64,000 bases of DNA from Aggregatibacter actinomycetemcomitans DSM 8324 (GTDB lineage: Bacteria; Pseudomonadota; Gammaproteobacteria; Enterobacterales; Pasteurellaceae): the NCBI RefSeq assembly GCF_000372365.1, contig NZ_AQUU01000004.1, forward strand, positions 89,935-153,934, given 5' to 3'. Position 1 is the first letter of the stretch. Each line of letters starts with the position of its first letter. Below the pieces are notes generated by a model. The model was given only the letters and a program-made list of their open reading frames with translations. It was not told the origin of the DNA and made no database searches. Below are positions 47,900-57,456 of this stretch, piece by piece. The position numbers and the translations under genes are program-made.

Positions 47900-47960
47900 A
47901 AAAAGTGCGGTGGATTTTCAAAGCGTTTTTAAAACGCTGTAAAAATCCACCGCACTTTTC
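47900..47960. terminator. Nested inverted uptake-sequence terminator
   Basis: AAAAGTGCGGTGGATTTT (47901-47918) and its exact reverse complement (47942-47959) enclose an inner stem AGCGTTTT/AAAACGCT. It lies between the peroxidase and convergent rnd. Confidence 0.85.
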
Positions 47961-47975
47961 TTTTCGTTGTGATGG

Positions 47976-49133
47976 CTATTCATCAAAGGCTTTCAATGCC
48001 GCCAGCAACTTCTCACCAAAAGGCTTACGCCACCCCGTCAGCAGCTCTGGCAAATCATCTTCACTATTTTTTAACCAATGCCATTTCATCAGACTTTCCA
48101 AATGACGTTTGCCGGCGATAAGTTCCTTCGCTAAATTCGGCGGGGTAATTTGGATTAAATGTTGTTGCAAGGCTTTCAATATGGCTTTGTAACGCGGATC
48201 ATCGGCGAGCCGTTGAATCGGCGGCGGGTAATCTTCGGGCACGATACGTTTAACCTGATCGATAATTTGTAGCAATTTCTTACCGTGAATACGCACTTCC
48301 GCTGTGCTTAAACCCAGTTCCGGCAATGTAGAAATATGCTTCGGATTGCTTTTTGCCACCTGCCATAAATTTTCTGCGCGCACCACAAAATTTAGTGCAA
48401 GATCGCGCTTCATCGCCTCTTCCATACGCCATTTAGCCAGCAGTTTTAGGCGCATTAATTCCAATCGGTTCAATTTCCATGCGTTGGGAATAGCGAAATA
48501 AGCGCTATCGGGATCTTTGGTTGTCTGCGCCCGCTTGTTCAATAAAAATTCACATTCATTTTCCACCACACTTTGCCACTCGGTTTGCGTAAGCTGTTGT
48601 TGCATTTGTTCATATAACGGCAACAAATACCATACATCCGCCGCCGCATATTGCAGCTGCGTATCCGATAACGGGCGTGCCAGCCAATCGGTACGGGAGG
48701 CGCCTTTGTCGATTTCAATTTGGAAATAATGTTGCACCAAGGTAGCGAAACCGGTGGAGCCGGCAAAGCCGAGAAAATGCGCCATCACTTGTGTATCACA
48801 CATCGGGCGCGGCAGCTGCTGAAAATAATGCTGGAATACGTCTAAATCTTCGCTACAAGCATGCAGAATTTTGACCAAATTAGTATCTGCAAGCAATTTA
48901 ATGAACGGCGAAAAATCCTGAATCGGTAAGGGATCGATTAACGCCACCCGATCGCCGAAATACATCTGAATTAAACCGAGTTTCGGATACAGGGTTCGTA
49001 CCCGCACAAATTCAGTGTCTAACGCGACTGCACTTTGCTGTCGTGCCGCCTGACATACCCGCGCCAATTCAGCATCATCGGTCACCACCGAAAAGTGCGG
49101 TGGATTTTGAACTTCTTTTTTAAGTTGAGGCAT
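47976..49133 (-). CDS. rnd: Ribonuclease D
   Basis: A 385-residue DEDD-family 3'-5' exoribonuclease. The catalytic blocks are VALDTEFVRVRTLYPKLGLI (Asp, Glu), KILHACSEDLDVFQ (Asp) and LQYAAADVWYLLPLY (Tyr, Asp). An HRDC domain follows (residues about 215-295). RNase D trims tRNA 3' ends. It is separated from the fadD pseudogene by a hairpin. Confidence 0.94.
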   Translation of the reverse strand: MPQLKKEVQNPPHFSVVTDDAELARVCQAARQQSAVALDTEFVRVRTLYPKLGLIQMYFGDRVALIDPLPIQDFSPFIKLLADTNLVKILHACSEDLDVFQHYFQQLPRPMCDTQVMAHFLGFAGSTGFATLVQHYFQIEIDKGASRTDWLARPLSDTQLQYAAADVWYLLPLYEQMQQQLTQTEWQSVVENECEFLLNKRAQTTKDPDSAYFAIPNAWKLNRLELMRLKLLAKWRMEEAMKRDLALNFVVRAENLWQVAKSNPKHISTLPELGLSTAEVRIHGKKLLQIIDQVKRIVPEDYPPPIQRLADDPRYKAILKALQQHLIQITPPNLAKELIAGKRHLESLMKWHWLKNSEDDLPELLTGWRKPFGEKLLAALKAFDE

Positions 49134-49144
49134 AATGAAATAAC

Positions 49145-49172
49145 AAGAGAATGCGGTGTGGCATTCTCTTTC
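49145..49172. terminator. Hairpin between fadD and rnd
   Basis: AGAGAATGC and GCATTCTCT pair around GGTGTG, 44 bases past the fadD stop on the minus strand. Confidence 0.65.
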
Positions 49173-49215
49173 CTTAATTAACCATATTTATTGAAATGAC
49201 GATTTAATTCGCCGG

Positions 49216-50882
49216 TCACTTCGCAAGTTCTTCATCACGCAACACGCGACGCAAAATTTTGCCCACATTGCTTTTCGGCAATTCCTCGCGGAACTCAATA
49301 TCTTTCGGTATTTTGTAACCCGTTAGGTGTTCGCGGCAATGCGTACGCAGTTCATCGCGGGTCAGGCTTTCGTCTTTTTTCACCACAAAAAGCTTAATGG
49401 TTTCGCCGGAAACCTCATGAGGCACGCCGATGGCAACCACTTCGGAAACCTTGTTATTCAACATCACCACATCTTCGATTTCATTTGGATACACATTAAA
49501 ACCGGATACCAGAATCATATCCTTTTTGCGATCCACAATGCGTAAACTGTAATCCTCGTCCATAACCACAATGTCGCCGGTCGCCATCCAGCCGTCTTTA
49601 ATCACTTCCGCAGTGGCTTCCGGGCGCTGCCAATAACCTTGCATAACCTGCTCGCCTTTCACCCATAACTCGCCCGCTTCGCCGATAGCCGCTTCCGTGT
49701 CATCTTCTTTAATAATTTTAATGTCCGTATTCGGCACCGGCACACCGATACTGCCGTTATGTTTCACCACATTAACCGGACAGGCGGCAATCAATGGAGA
49801 ACATTCCGGCCTTCAATGATGTTACAACCGGTCAATTCATGCCAGCGGGTGGCTACGGCTTGTTGAATCGCCATGCCGCCGCCGACGGAAAGTTTCAATG
49901 CGGAGAAATTCACTTCTTTGAAATTCTCGTTGTTTAACAAGGCATTGAATAAGGTATTCACACCGGTAATCGCCACAAAGCGGTGCTTTCTCATTTCTTT
50001 CACAAAGCCTTCAATATCACGCGGATTGGTGATTAACACAGCGGTTACACCTAACTCAATGAATAATAAGCAATTTACCGTTAGCGCAAAAACATGATAA
50101 AGCGGCAAAGCGAGGATCGCCAAGCGTTCGCGTCCACGATTGCCTACAAACGGGTAAGCAATCCATTTGGCTTGGAACACGTTCACGATAATATTACCGT
50201 GGGATAACATCGCCCCTTTCGCTACGCCTGTAGTGCCGCCGGTATATTGCAGGAGGGCCAAATCGTCCCGTTCCATTTGCGGGCGCACATATTGGCGATA
50301 TTTCCCCACACTCAGCACTTCACGGAAAGTTACCGCATTCGGCAGTTTATATTTCGGCACCAGCTTTTTCACATATTTCACCACGAAATTCACCAAAGTG
50401 CGTTTGCCGAAAGAAAGCTGATCGCCCATACGGGTTAAAATCACGTGCTTGACGGCGGTGTTAAACACCACTTTTTCCAAAGTAGAAGCAAAATTTGACA
50501 CCACCACAATGGCCTTCGCTCCGCTGTCCTGCAGCTGATGCTCCAACTCGCGCGGCGTATAAAGCTGGTTCACATTGACCACCACCAACCCGGCACGCAA
50601 CACGCCGAACAACGCAATGGGATATTGCAGCAAATTCGGCATCATTAATGCCACGCGATCGCCGCGCTCCAATTTCAATTCATTTTGCAAATAGGCAGCG
50701 AAAGCACGGCTACGTTCTTCCAATTTGCGAAACGTCAACACCTTGCCCATATTAATATAAGCGGCACGATCGGGATGTTCGCGCACCGCTTTTTCAAACA
50801 TATCTAAAATCGAATCGTATTCCGAGGTGTCTAATTGGCGCTCCGCACCTTCCGGATAATTTTTAAACCAAAGTTTTTCCAT
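49216..50882 (-). pseudogene. fadD: Long-chain acyl-CoA synthetase FadD, broken by a 10-bp deletion
   Basis: Two open frames together cover the whole of FadD. The first (49791-50882, 363 residues) runs from [20 protein letters not shown] through the AMP-binding loop [15 protein letters not shown] to NIIEG, then goes out of frame. The second (to 49216) resumes at ECSP...[11 protein letters not shown] and holds the C-terminal domain ([19 protein letters not shown]). The missing residues are YG-x-T of the conserved YGxTE adenylation motif: 10 bases are gone at about 49798. It is not a homopolymer, so the loss looks real. Restored length would be 558 residues, normal for FadD. Confidence 0.88.
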
Positions 50883-50924
50883 TGCCGTTCCTTAGGGGAG
50901 TTTGGTTATTGTTAATCGGGTTAA

Positions 50925-51482
50925 TTAATATAAATTATAGCGCACGCGCGGTTCAGCCCAAAAGAAGCGGGACGAAAATCCCCAGCCGTAAGGGTAAAAC
51001 GGTGCGTAGTCATAAATGTCGTCAGGGTCGTAATAATATTCTTTCACCAGCTTCCAAATACGGTATTGATCGGCTTGAACCACGGGATAATTGTAATCCG
51101 CCTGATCAATTTTGCCCTGCTCTTTGCCGTTCAGCACTCCGCCGACTGTCACATACTGGTCTTTCAGATTTTCCGGATCCACAAAGCCGTTTAAATAGGC
51201 GATAAAACGTCCGTTGCTATAGCTATCCACGATAGGTTTCGCGGAAAAATACGCCACCGTTTGATTCAATACTTCAATTTTGGTTTTATCTTTCAACGCC
51301 TGTGCGGAAACCACTTTGCCGCCCAAGCGCACTTTCAGGCAGCGGCAATCGTAATCCTGCGCCTGCACATTTTTCAGATTTAACATTTCGAACTGTTTGG
51401 CTTCCAAACCCTGCGGCGCGGATACGCAGCCGGTTAACACAAGGGAAAGTGCGGTGCAAAATAAAAGTATTTTTTTGTTCAT
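50925..51482 (-). CDS. slp: Slp family outer-membrane lipoprotein
   Basis: 185 residues from ATG 51482 behind AGGAGAA. The lipobox LTGC gives lipidated Cys19. The mature part (VRLGGKVVSAQALKDKTKIE, NGRFIAYLNGFVDPENLKDQ, YVTVGGVLNGKEQGKIDQ) is the Slp family, outer-membrane lipoproteins induced by starvation in E. coli. The C-terminus is rich in Tyr and Phe. It lies between tsaB and fadD on the same strand. Confidence 0.87.
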   Translation of the reverse strand: MNKKILLFCTALSLVLTGCVSAPQGLEAKQFEMLNLKNVQAQDYDCRCLKVRLGGKVVSAQALKDKTKIEVLNQTVAYFSAKPIVDSYSNGRFIAYLNGFVDPENLKDQYVTVGGVLNGKEQGKIDQADYNYPVVQADQYRIWKLVKEYYYDPDDIYDYAPFYPYGWGFSSRFFWAEPRVRYNLY

Positions 51483-51514
51483 TTTAATTCTCCTTTTTAA
51501 AAGGTAATTAAGAT

Positions 51515-52237
51515 CTATTCCCGTCCCGGTAATTTCTTCCAAGTGACTTCGTTACGTAAGTAAATCGGCTCAATTTCCAGCGGGCTGATGGTCTCGCCGG
51601 CAAACCACTTCGGCAGCGCCAAATCCAGCATATATAACGCGGAAGGCAGGGTAATATCGGTGCTTTTACCAAGGTTCGCCTCGGTAAGTTGCGGGTATGC
51701 CGTCCAACCTGTGCCGGCTAACACTGCATTATCGTGTTGGTGCTGCACCACCTGTTCAAGCACTCTCGACGCGCTGCACACCTGCTCGGCAATAATAGGC
51801 TGCCAAGCTAAAAACGTACCGAAATCCGACCGCACTTTCCGCGCTTTCCATTGGGCAAAATACACTTCATTCATGCGCGCATCGATGGCGGTCAGCACAT
51901 TTTCCGACTGATATTGCACATAAGCGGCTTGCGCCATGGCGGCTAAATTTGACACGGGAATCACCGGCAAATTGGCGCCGAACGCCAACCCTTGCGCAAT
52001 GCCGGCACCGATTCGAACACCGGTAAAACTGCCCGGGCCGCGCCCGAAAACCAAAGCATCCACTTGATAGAGTTTAATTCCCGCCTGCGCCAGAATTTCA
52101 TCCACCATGGGCAAAATATGTTTGGTATGTTCACGTTGTGCGAATTGTTCCAAATGCGCTTTCTCTCCACCGCGTAACAATGCAACAGAACAAGCTTCTG
52201 TAGCCGTATCTAAAGCAAGCAATGTGACATTTTTCAT
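51515..52237 (-). CDS. tsaB: tRNA threonylcarbamoyladenosine protein TsaB
   Basis: 240 residues with the ASKHA fold start LLALDTATEACSVALLRGGE, then HTKHILPMVDEILAQAGI and FGRGPGSFTGVRIGAGIAQG, diagnostic for TsaB (YeaZ). It scaffolds TsaD and TsaE in making t6A37 of tRNAs. It starts 2 bases after the yoaA stop. Confidence 0.94.
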   Translation of the reverse strand: MKNVTLLALDTATEACSVALLRGGEKAHLEQFAQREHTKHILPMVDEILAQAGIKLYQVDALVFGRGPGSFTGVRIGAGIAQGLAFGANLPVIPVSNLAAMAQAAYVQYQSENVLTAIDARMNEVYFAQWKARKVRSDFGTFLAWQPIIAEQVCSASRVLEQVVQHQHDNAVLAGTGWTAYPQLTEANLGKSTDITLPSALYMLDLALPKWFAGETISPLEIEPIYLRNEVTWKKLPGRE

Positions 52238-52239
52238 CG

Positions 52240-54189
52240 TTATTCTGATTCTTCTTTATTGATTGTTGTGAGGAATTGTACCACTTTGTGCAAATCCCGC
52301 GTACGTTTAAAATTCGGCAAACTGCGCAAAAAGGTTTCACCGTAAGGGCGCATCACCAAACGATTATCGCAAATAATCACCACGCCGCGATCGGTGACGT
52401 CACGAATTAAACGCCCGACACCCTGTTTTAAAGTAATCACCGCTTCAGGAATCTGAATATCATTAAAAGGCTCGCCGCCTTGTAAACGGCAATCTTCAAT
52501 GCGTGCTTTCAACAAGGGTTCATCCGGCGCGGTAAATGGTAGTTTATCGATAATCACCAAGGACAACGCGTCACCGCGCACATCCACACCTTCCCAGAAA
52601 CTGGAGGTCGCCACCAACACGCTATGGGATTGCGAAATGAATTGTTCCAACAAAGTGCCTTTCGCCGTTTCACCCTGTAACAAAATGATCAATTTACTGT
52701 TCTCACGGAAATATTCCGCCAAACTGCGCATCATGGCATAGGACGTACAAAGCACAAAACAACGCCCTTGGTTGGCTTCGATAATCGGCAGCAGCATTTT
52801 GCCTAATTGACTGAAGGTGCTACTGTGATTGGTTGCCGGCAGATAACGCGGCACACAAAGCAGGGATTGTTCTGCGTAATTAAACGGGCTCGGCAGAATT
52901 TTCTGCGCCGCGTTTTGAATGCCTAAACGGTGGCAGATATGCTCGAAAGTCCCGCCCACTTCCAAGGTCGCCGAGGTAAAAATCCAGGCGCATTTTTGCT
53001 TCGCCATTTGCTCACCGAATTTATCCGCCACGGTCAGTGGCGTAATGTGCAAGCCGAACTGGCGGCCGATACATTCAAACCAATAGCAATAGCCGGTAAT
53101 TTCCGTTTCCGTGAGGCGCTTAAGCAAATTTTGTAGCTGGGCGATGCGCTCAAAAATGCTATCCAGAGTTTGCGAACGCCCCAAGCCGAGCTTCACCACG
53201 TCCGCCGTAAAATTGAGTTTTTCCAATAAAAAACCAAAGGATTTTTTGACCGCACTTTGCTGCAATATTTGTCGCCAATTGCCACGCAGATTGCCTTCGC
53301 CCAACATCAACCGGAAATCCTGCACAATTTTTACCAGCTGATCCGCCGCTACGCCAAGCTGTTTCATGTCTTTCACTTCGGTGCGATAAGTAATTTGAAT
53401 ATCTTTGCACAAATCAAACAGCTGGCGCGAGGTGACCGATTGTCCGAAATATTGACTGGCAATATCAGGGAGCTGATGGGCTTCGTCAAACACGATCACT
53501 TCCGCATTGGGAATCAATTCGCCGAAGCCGTTTTCTTTCACCACCATGTCGGCAAAAAATAAATGATGATTGACCACCACCAAATCCGCATTGAGCGCTT
53601 TTTTCCGCGCCAATGCCACGTAACAATCGGCATAATTCGGGCAATCGCTGCCAAGGCAGCTTTCGGCAGTGCTGGTTAATTGCGTCAGGATCGGGCTGTC
53701 TTCGGCAATTTCGATACATTCGGACAAATCGCCGGTTTTCGTGGCATTGCGCCATTTACGCACTTTGGACAAATCATGCAACACACTACGATCGCCCAGC
53801 ACGCCCTGCGCAATCACCTGCTCCAGCCGTTCCAGACATAAATAATTGGCGCGCCCTTTTAATAACGCGATTTTACCGCTGTAACCTAGGGCTTTTTGAA
53901 TGGCGGGTAGGTCGCGATTAAATAGCTGATCCTGCAAGTTTTTGGAACCGGTGGAAATAATGGTTTTCTTCTTCGCCAATAATGCCGGCGCCAAATAGGC
54001 AAAGGTTTTGCCTGTGCCGGTGCCGGCTTCCACCACCAACGCGCCATGCTGTTCAATGGCTTTGCCCACCGCCATAGCCATTTCCTGCTGTTCCGCGCGG
54101 GGACGAAAGCCCTTGATGTACGCACTTAACTCGCCATCATGGGAAAAGACCTTGCTAATTTGTTCCGAATACGCCATTATTTTTTTCAT
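52240..54189 (-). CDS. yoaA: YoaA-type XPD/Rad3 family helicase
   Basis: A 649-residue superfamily 2 helicase. Walker A is EAGTGTGKTFAYL, motif II is VIVFDEAHQLPD, and motif VI is QGVGRLIRD. Four Cys in NYLCLERL and ESCLGSDCPNYADCY form the iron-sulfur site typical of XPD/DinG relatives. In E. coli YoaA works with HolC in replication repair. The start is either MKKIMAYSE (54189) or MAYSE (54177). Confidence 0.9.
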   Translation of the reverse strand: MKKIMAYSEQISKVFSHDGELSAYIKGFRPRAEQQEMAMAVGKAIEQHGALVVEAGTGTGKTFAYLAPALLAKKKTIISTGSKNLQDQLFNRDLPAIQKALGYSGKIALLKGRANYLCLERLEQVIAQGVLGDRSVLHDLSKVRKWRNATKTGDLSECIEIAEDSPILTQLTSTAESCLGSDCPNYADCYVALARKKALNADLVVVNHHLFFADMVVKENGFGELIPNAEVIVFDEAHQLPDIASQYFGQSVTSRQLFDLCKDIQITYRTEVKDMKQLGVAADQLVKIVQDFRLMLGEGNLRGNWRQILQQSAVKKSFGFLLEKLNFTADVVKLGLGRSQTLDSIFERIAQLQNLLKRLTETEITGYCYWFECIGRQFGLHITPLTVADKFGEQMAKQKCAWIFTSATLEVGGTFEHICHRLGIQNAAQKILPSPFNYAEQSLLCVPRYLPATNHSSTFSQLGKMLLPIIEANQGRCFVLCTSYAMMRSLAEYFRENSKLIILLQGETAKGTLLEQFISQSHSVLVATSSFWEGVDVRGDALSLVIIDKLPFTAPDEPLLKARIEDCRLQGGEPFNDIQIPEAVITLKQGVGRLIRDVTDRGVVIICDNRLVMRPYGETFLRSLPNFKRTRDLHKVVQFLTTINKEESE

Positions 54190-54249
54190 CTGTTAAAAAG
54201 TCGGCACAGTATAGCAGATTTCCCCTCTTTCTGAATCAACAAGGACAAG

Positions 54250-55071
54250 ATGATGATCAATATTCAACGACAACAACAAATCACGCCCGAACTGAGCTTA
54301 TATACCTATAACGAAATTCCCGTTTTACATTTACAACACGCCATAGGCACGGCAAAAATCGCCTTACAAGGGGCGCATTTATTCAGCTGGCAGCCGGCGC
54401 ACAGTAAACAGGACGTGCTGTGGCTAAGTGAAATCGAACCCTTTGAAACCAGCACGGCAATTCGCGGCGGCATTCCTATTTGTTATCCGTGGTTTAATAA
54501 CGCCGGCACACCTGCCCACGGGTTCGCCCGTATCAGCCTGTGGCAGTTGAGCGATTACGCAATTAATGCCGATAAAGTGCGGTTGGTTTTTTCGTTGTTT
54601 TCCGCGCACAATGTGATTTTAGCGAAAGTAGAAATGATTTTCGGCAAACATTGTGACTTGCGCTTTACCCATTACGGTGAAGCAGGAATGGAAAAAGTGC
54701 AGCTGGCGTTACACAGTTATTTCAACATCGGTAATATCACCCATACCGACATCGCCAACCTGCCGACGGAATGCTTCAACGCCCTCACCCGCCAACAAGA
54801 AAGCGTGCCGTCACCACGCCATATTGCGGAAAATGTGGATTGTGTTTACACCACCCAACAACCGACGGAAATTCGCGACTATGACAATCAACGCACAATC
54901 ATTGTGGAACATCACAATGCCGGCGATGTGGTACTGTGGAACCCATGGCACAAACCTACCGGTAACATGACAGAAAACGGCTATCAAACTATGGTCTGCG
55001 TGGAAACGGCACGAATCAATCGCTATCTTGATGCAGGGGAAACGGTGGCGGTGAGATTGCGTGTGGAATAA
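54250..55071 (+). CDS. D-hexose-6-phosphate mutarotase (YeaD family)
   Basis: A 273-residue aldose-1-epimerase fold protein: ALQGAHLFSWQP, AIRGGIPICYPWF, GTPAHGFARISLW and LALHSYFNIGNI (His residues near the active site), VVLWNPWHK. The family interconverts anomers of glucose-6-phosphate. It is divergent from yoaA. No terminator is obvious. Confidence 0.88.
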   Translation: MMINIQRQQQITPELSLYTYNEIPVLHLQHAIGTAKIALQGAHLFSWQPAHSKQDVLWLSEIEPFETSTAIRGGIPICYPWFNNAGTPAHGFARISLWQLSDYAINADKVRLVFSLFSAHNVILAKVEMIFGKHCDLRFTHYGEAGMEKVQLALHSYFNIGNITHTDIANLPTECFNALTRQQESVPSPRHIAENVDCVYTTQQPTEIRDYDNQRTIIVEHHNAGDVVLWNPWHKPTGNMTENGYQTMVCVETARINRYLDAGETVAVRLRVE

Positions 55072-55480
55072 TGAATTATCTTAGTCACTTCTGAAAACAC
55101 GAATCTCCTAGCCATAGCCGTTTGAAATATTTTGGCTCTTTAGTAACTTGGCTCCCCTCGTTTACAGGGGGTAAGATACTTTTGAAATATCAATGTATTA
55201 CATGTTTCGAACGGTTGTGGTTAGGAAACGTGCTAGCGTAGTGATTATTAATAGTATGATATGTAAAAAAGTGCGGTGGATATTGAAAGTGTTTTTTGGA
55301 CTCGAGAAATGATTGGGAAAATGACCCGCACTTTTGACTAAATATGAATGATTATGCTGACACGCGTCTCCTGACGCGTATCCTTTGTTAAAAAACGTTC
55401 AAATGAAAAACACTAAAAAAACCGACCGCACTTTGCTATAATGCGCCCCGTTAATTTCACTTAAAAAATAAGAGACAACC
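55072..55480. other. Intergenic stretch with uptake copies and AGGA-loop hairpins
   Basis: No gene is seen. Three uptake copies occur (near 55270, 55327 and 55426). GGTTAGGAAACGTG (55219-55232) resembles the CGCGTT-AGGA-AACGCG hairpin at 31152. At 55362-55379 ACGCGTC-TCCT-GACGCGT is a perfect hairpin whose loop is the complement of AGGA. These look like dispersed REP-like elements. The cnoX promoter should lie at the right end. Confidence 0.55.
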
Positions 55481-56338
55481 ATGACCGACTTTCCCTATAT
55501 TCGTGACCTCAACGAACATAACCTTAATGAAACTCTGCAGCTTTCCCAAAATTATCCGTTAGTCATTATCTTTTATGCACCCAGCCATACCGATTCCGTG
55601 GCGTTTGTTAAAACGTTGGAAAACTACGCCAATCAATACCAAGGGCAGTTTGTGTTAGCCAAAGTGGATTGTGAAAAAGAACAAATGGTGGCGGCGCAAT
55701 TCCACGTTCAGGCGTTGCCGACCACCTATTTATTCAGAGACGGGCAAGCCTTGGATGCGTTTCAAGGGGCATTGGATAATGCCACATTGCAACAGCGTTT
55801 GAATGCGATTTTACCGAAAGAGGAAGAAATTAAGTTTAATCAAGCGTTGGAATTGCTCGCCGTCGAAAATTACGAACAGGCATTGCCGTTGTTAAAAGAT
55901 GCCTGGGAGTTGTCCGACCAGAAAAACAGTGAAATTGCGCTGCTCTATGCGGAAACCTATATCGCTATGAAGAAAACCGAGCCTGCGCAACAGATTTTAA
56001 ATAAGATCCCGCTACAGGATCGCGACAGCCGCTGGCAGGGCTTGCAGGCGCAAATTGAATTATTGATTAAAGCCGCCGACACGCCGGAAATCCAGCAATT
56101 ACAAGAAGAATTTGCCCAAGGGCCGACAAATGATCTTGCCTTAAAACTGGCGTTGCAATTACATCAAGCCAACCGCAATGAAGAAGCACTGGATCTGTTA
56201 TTTAGGATTTTGCGTCAGGATTTAAGTGCGGAAGAAGGTAAAATCAAACAGGAATTTTTATCTATTTTAGCCGCTATCGGTAACAATGATCCCGTGGCTA
56301 ATAAATACCGCCGATTGATCTATTCGTTGTTGTACTGA
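55481..56338 (+). CDS. cnoX: CnoX/YbbN chaperedoxin (thioredoxin-like plus TPR)
   Basis: 285 residues: an N-terminal thioredoxin fold (residues 1-110; VIIFYAPSHTDSVAFVKTLE, ALPTTYLFRDGQ) and a C-terminal TPR region (about 115-285). The usual CxxC is replaced by SHTD, so no redox Cys is present at that site. E. coli CnoX protects proteins from hypochlorous damage and hands clients to GroEL. It sits just upstream of trxB on the same strand. Confidence 0.88.
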   Translation: MTDFPYIRDLNEHNLNETLQLSQNYPLVIIFYAPSHTDSVAFVKTLENYANQYQGQFVLAKVDCEKEQMVAAQFHVQALPTTYLFRDGQALDAFQGALDNATLQQRLNAILPKEEEIKFNQALELLAVENYEQALPLLKDAWELSDQKNSEIALLYAETYIAMKKTEPAQQILNKIPLQDRDSRWQGLQAQIELLIKAADTPEIQQLQEEFAQGPTNDLALKLALQLHQANRNEEALDLLFRILRQDLSAEEGKIKQEFLSILAAIGNNDPVANKYRRLIYSLLY

Positions 56339-56355
56339 CGGGAAATCTTCTATAA

Positions 56356-57351
<996 letters not shown>

Positions 57352-57398
57352 ATCAAACGGGCGTTGTGTTCCGTCAATAAAATCATAATGTTACAACA

Positions 57399-57432
57399 CG
57401 GTGGGCTTTAAAGCCCGCCTTATGTTTTTTCT
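57399..57432 (+). terminator. trxB terminator
   Basis: GGTGGGCTTT and AAAGCCCGCC form a 10-base stem with a G-C/T variation, followed by TTATGTTTTTT, 48 bases past the trxB stop. Confidence 0.7.
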
Positions 57433-57456
57433 ATCTTTTGTAAAAAACCGCAACTT

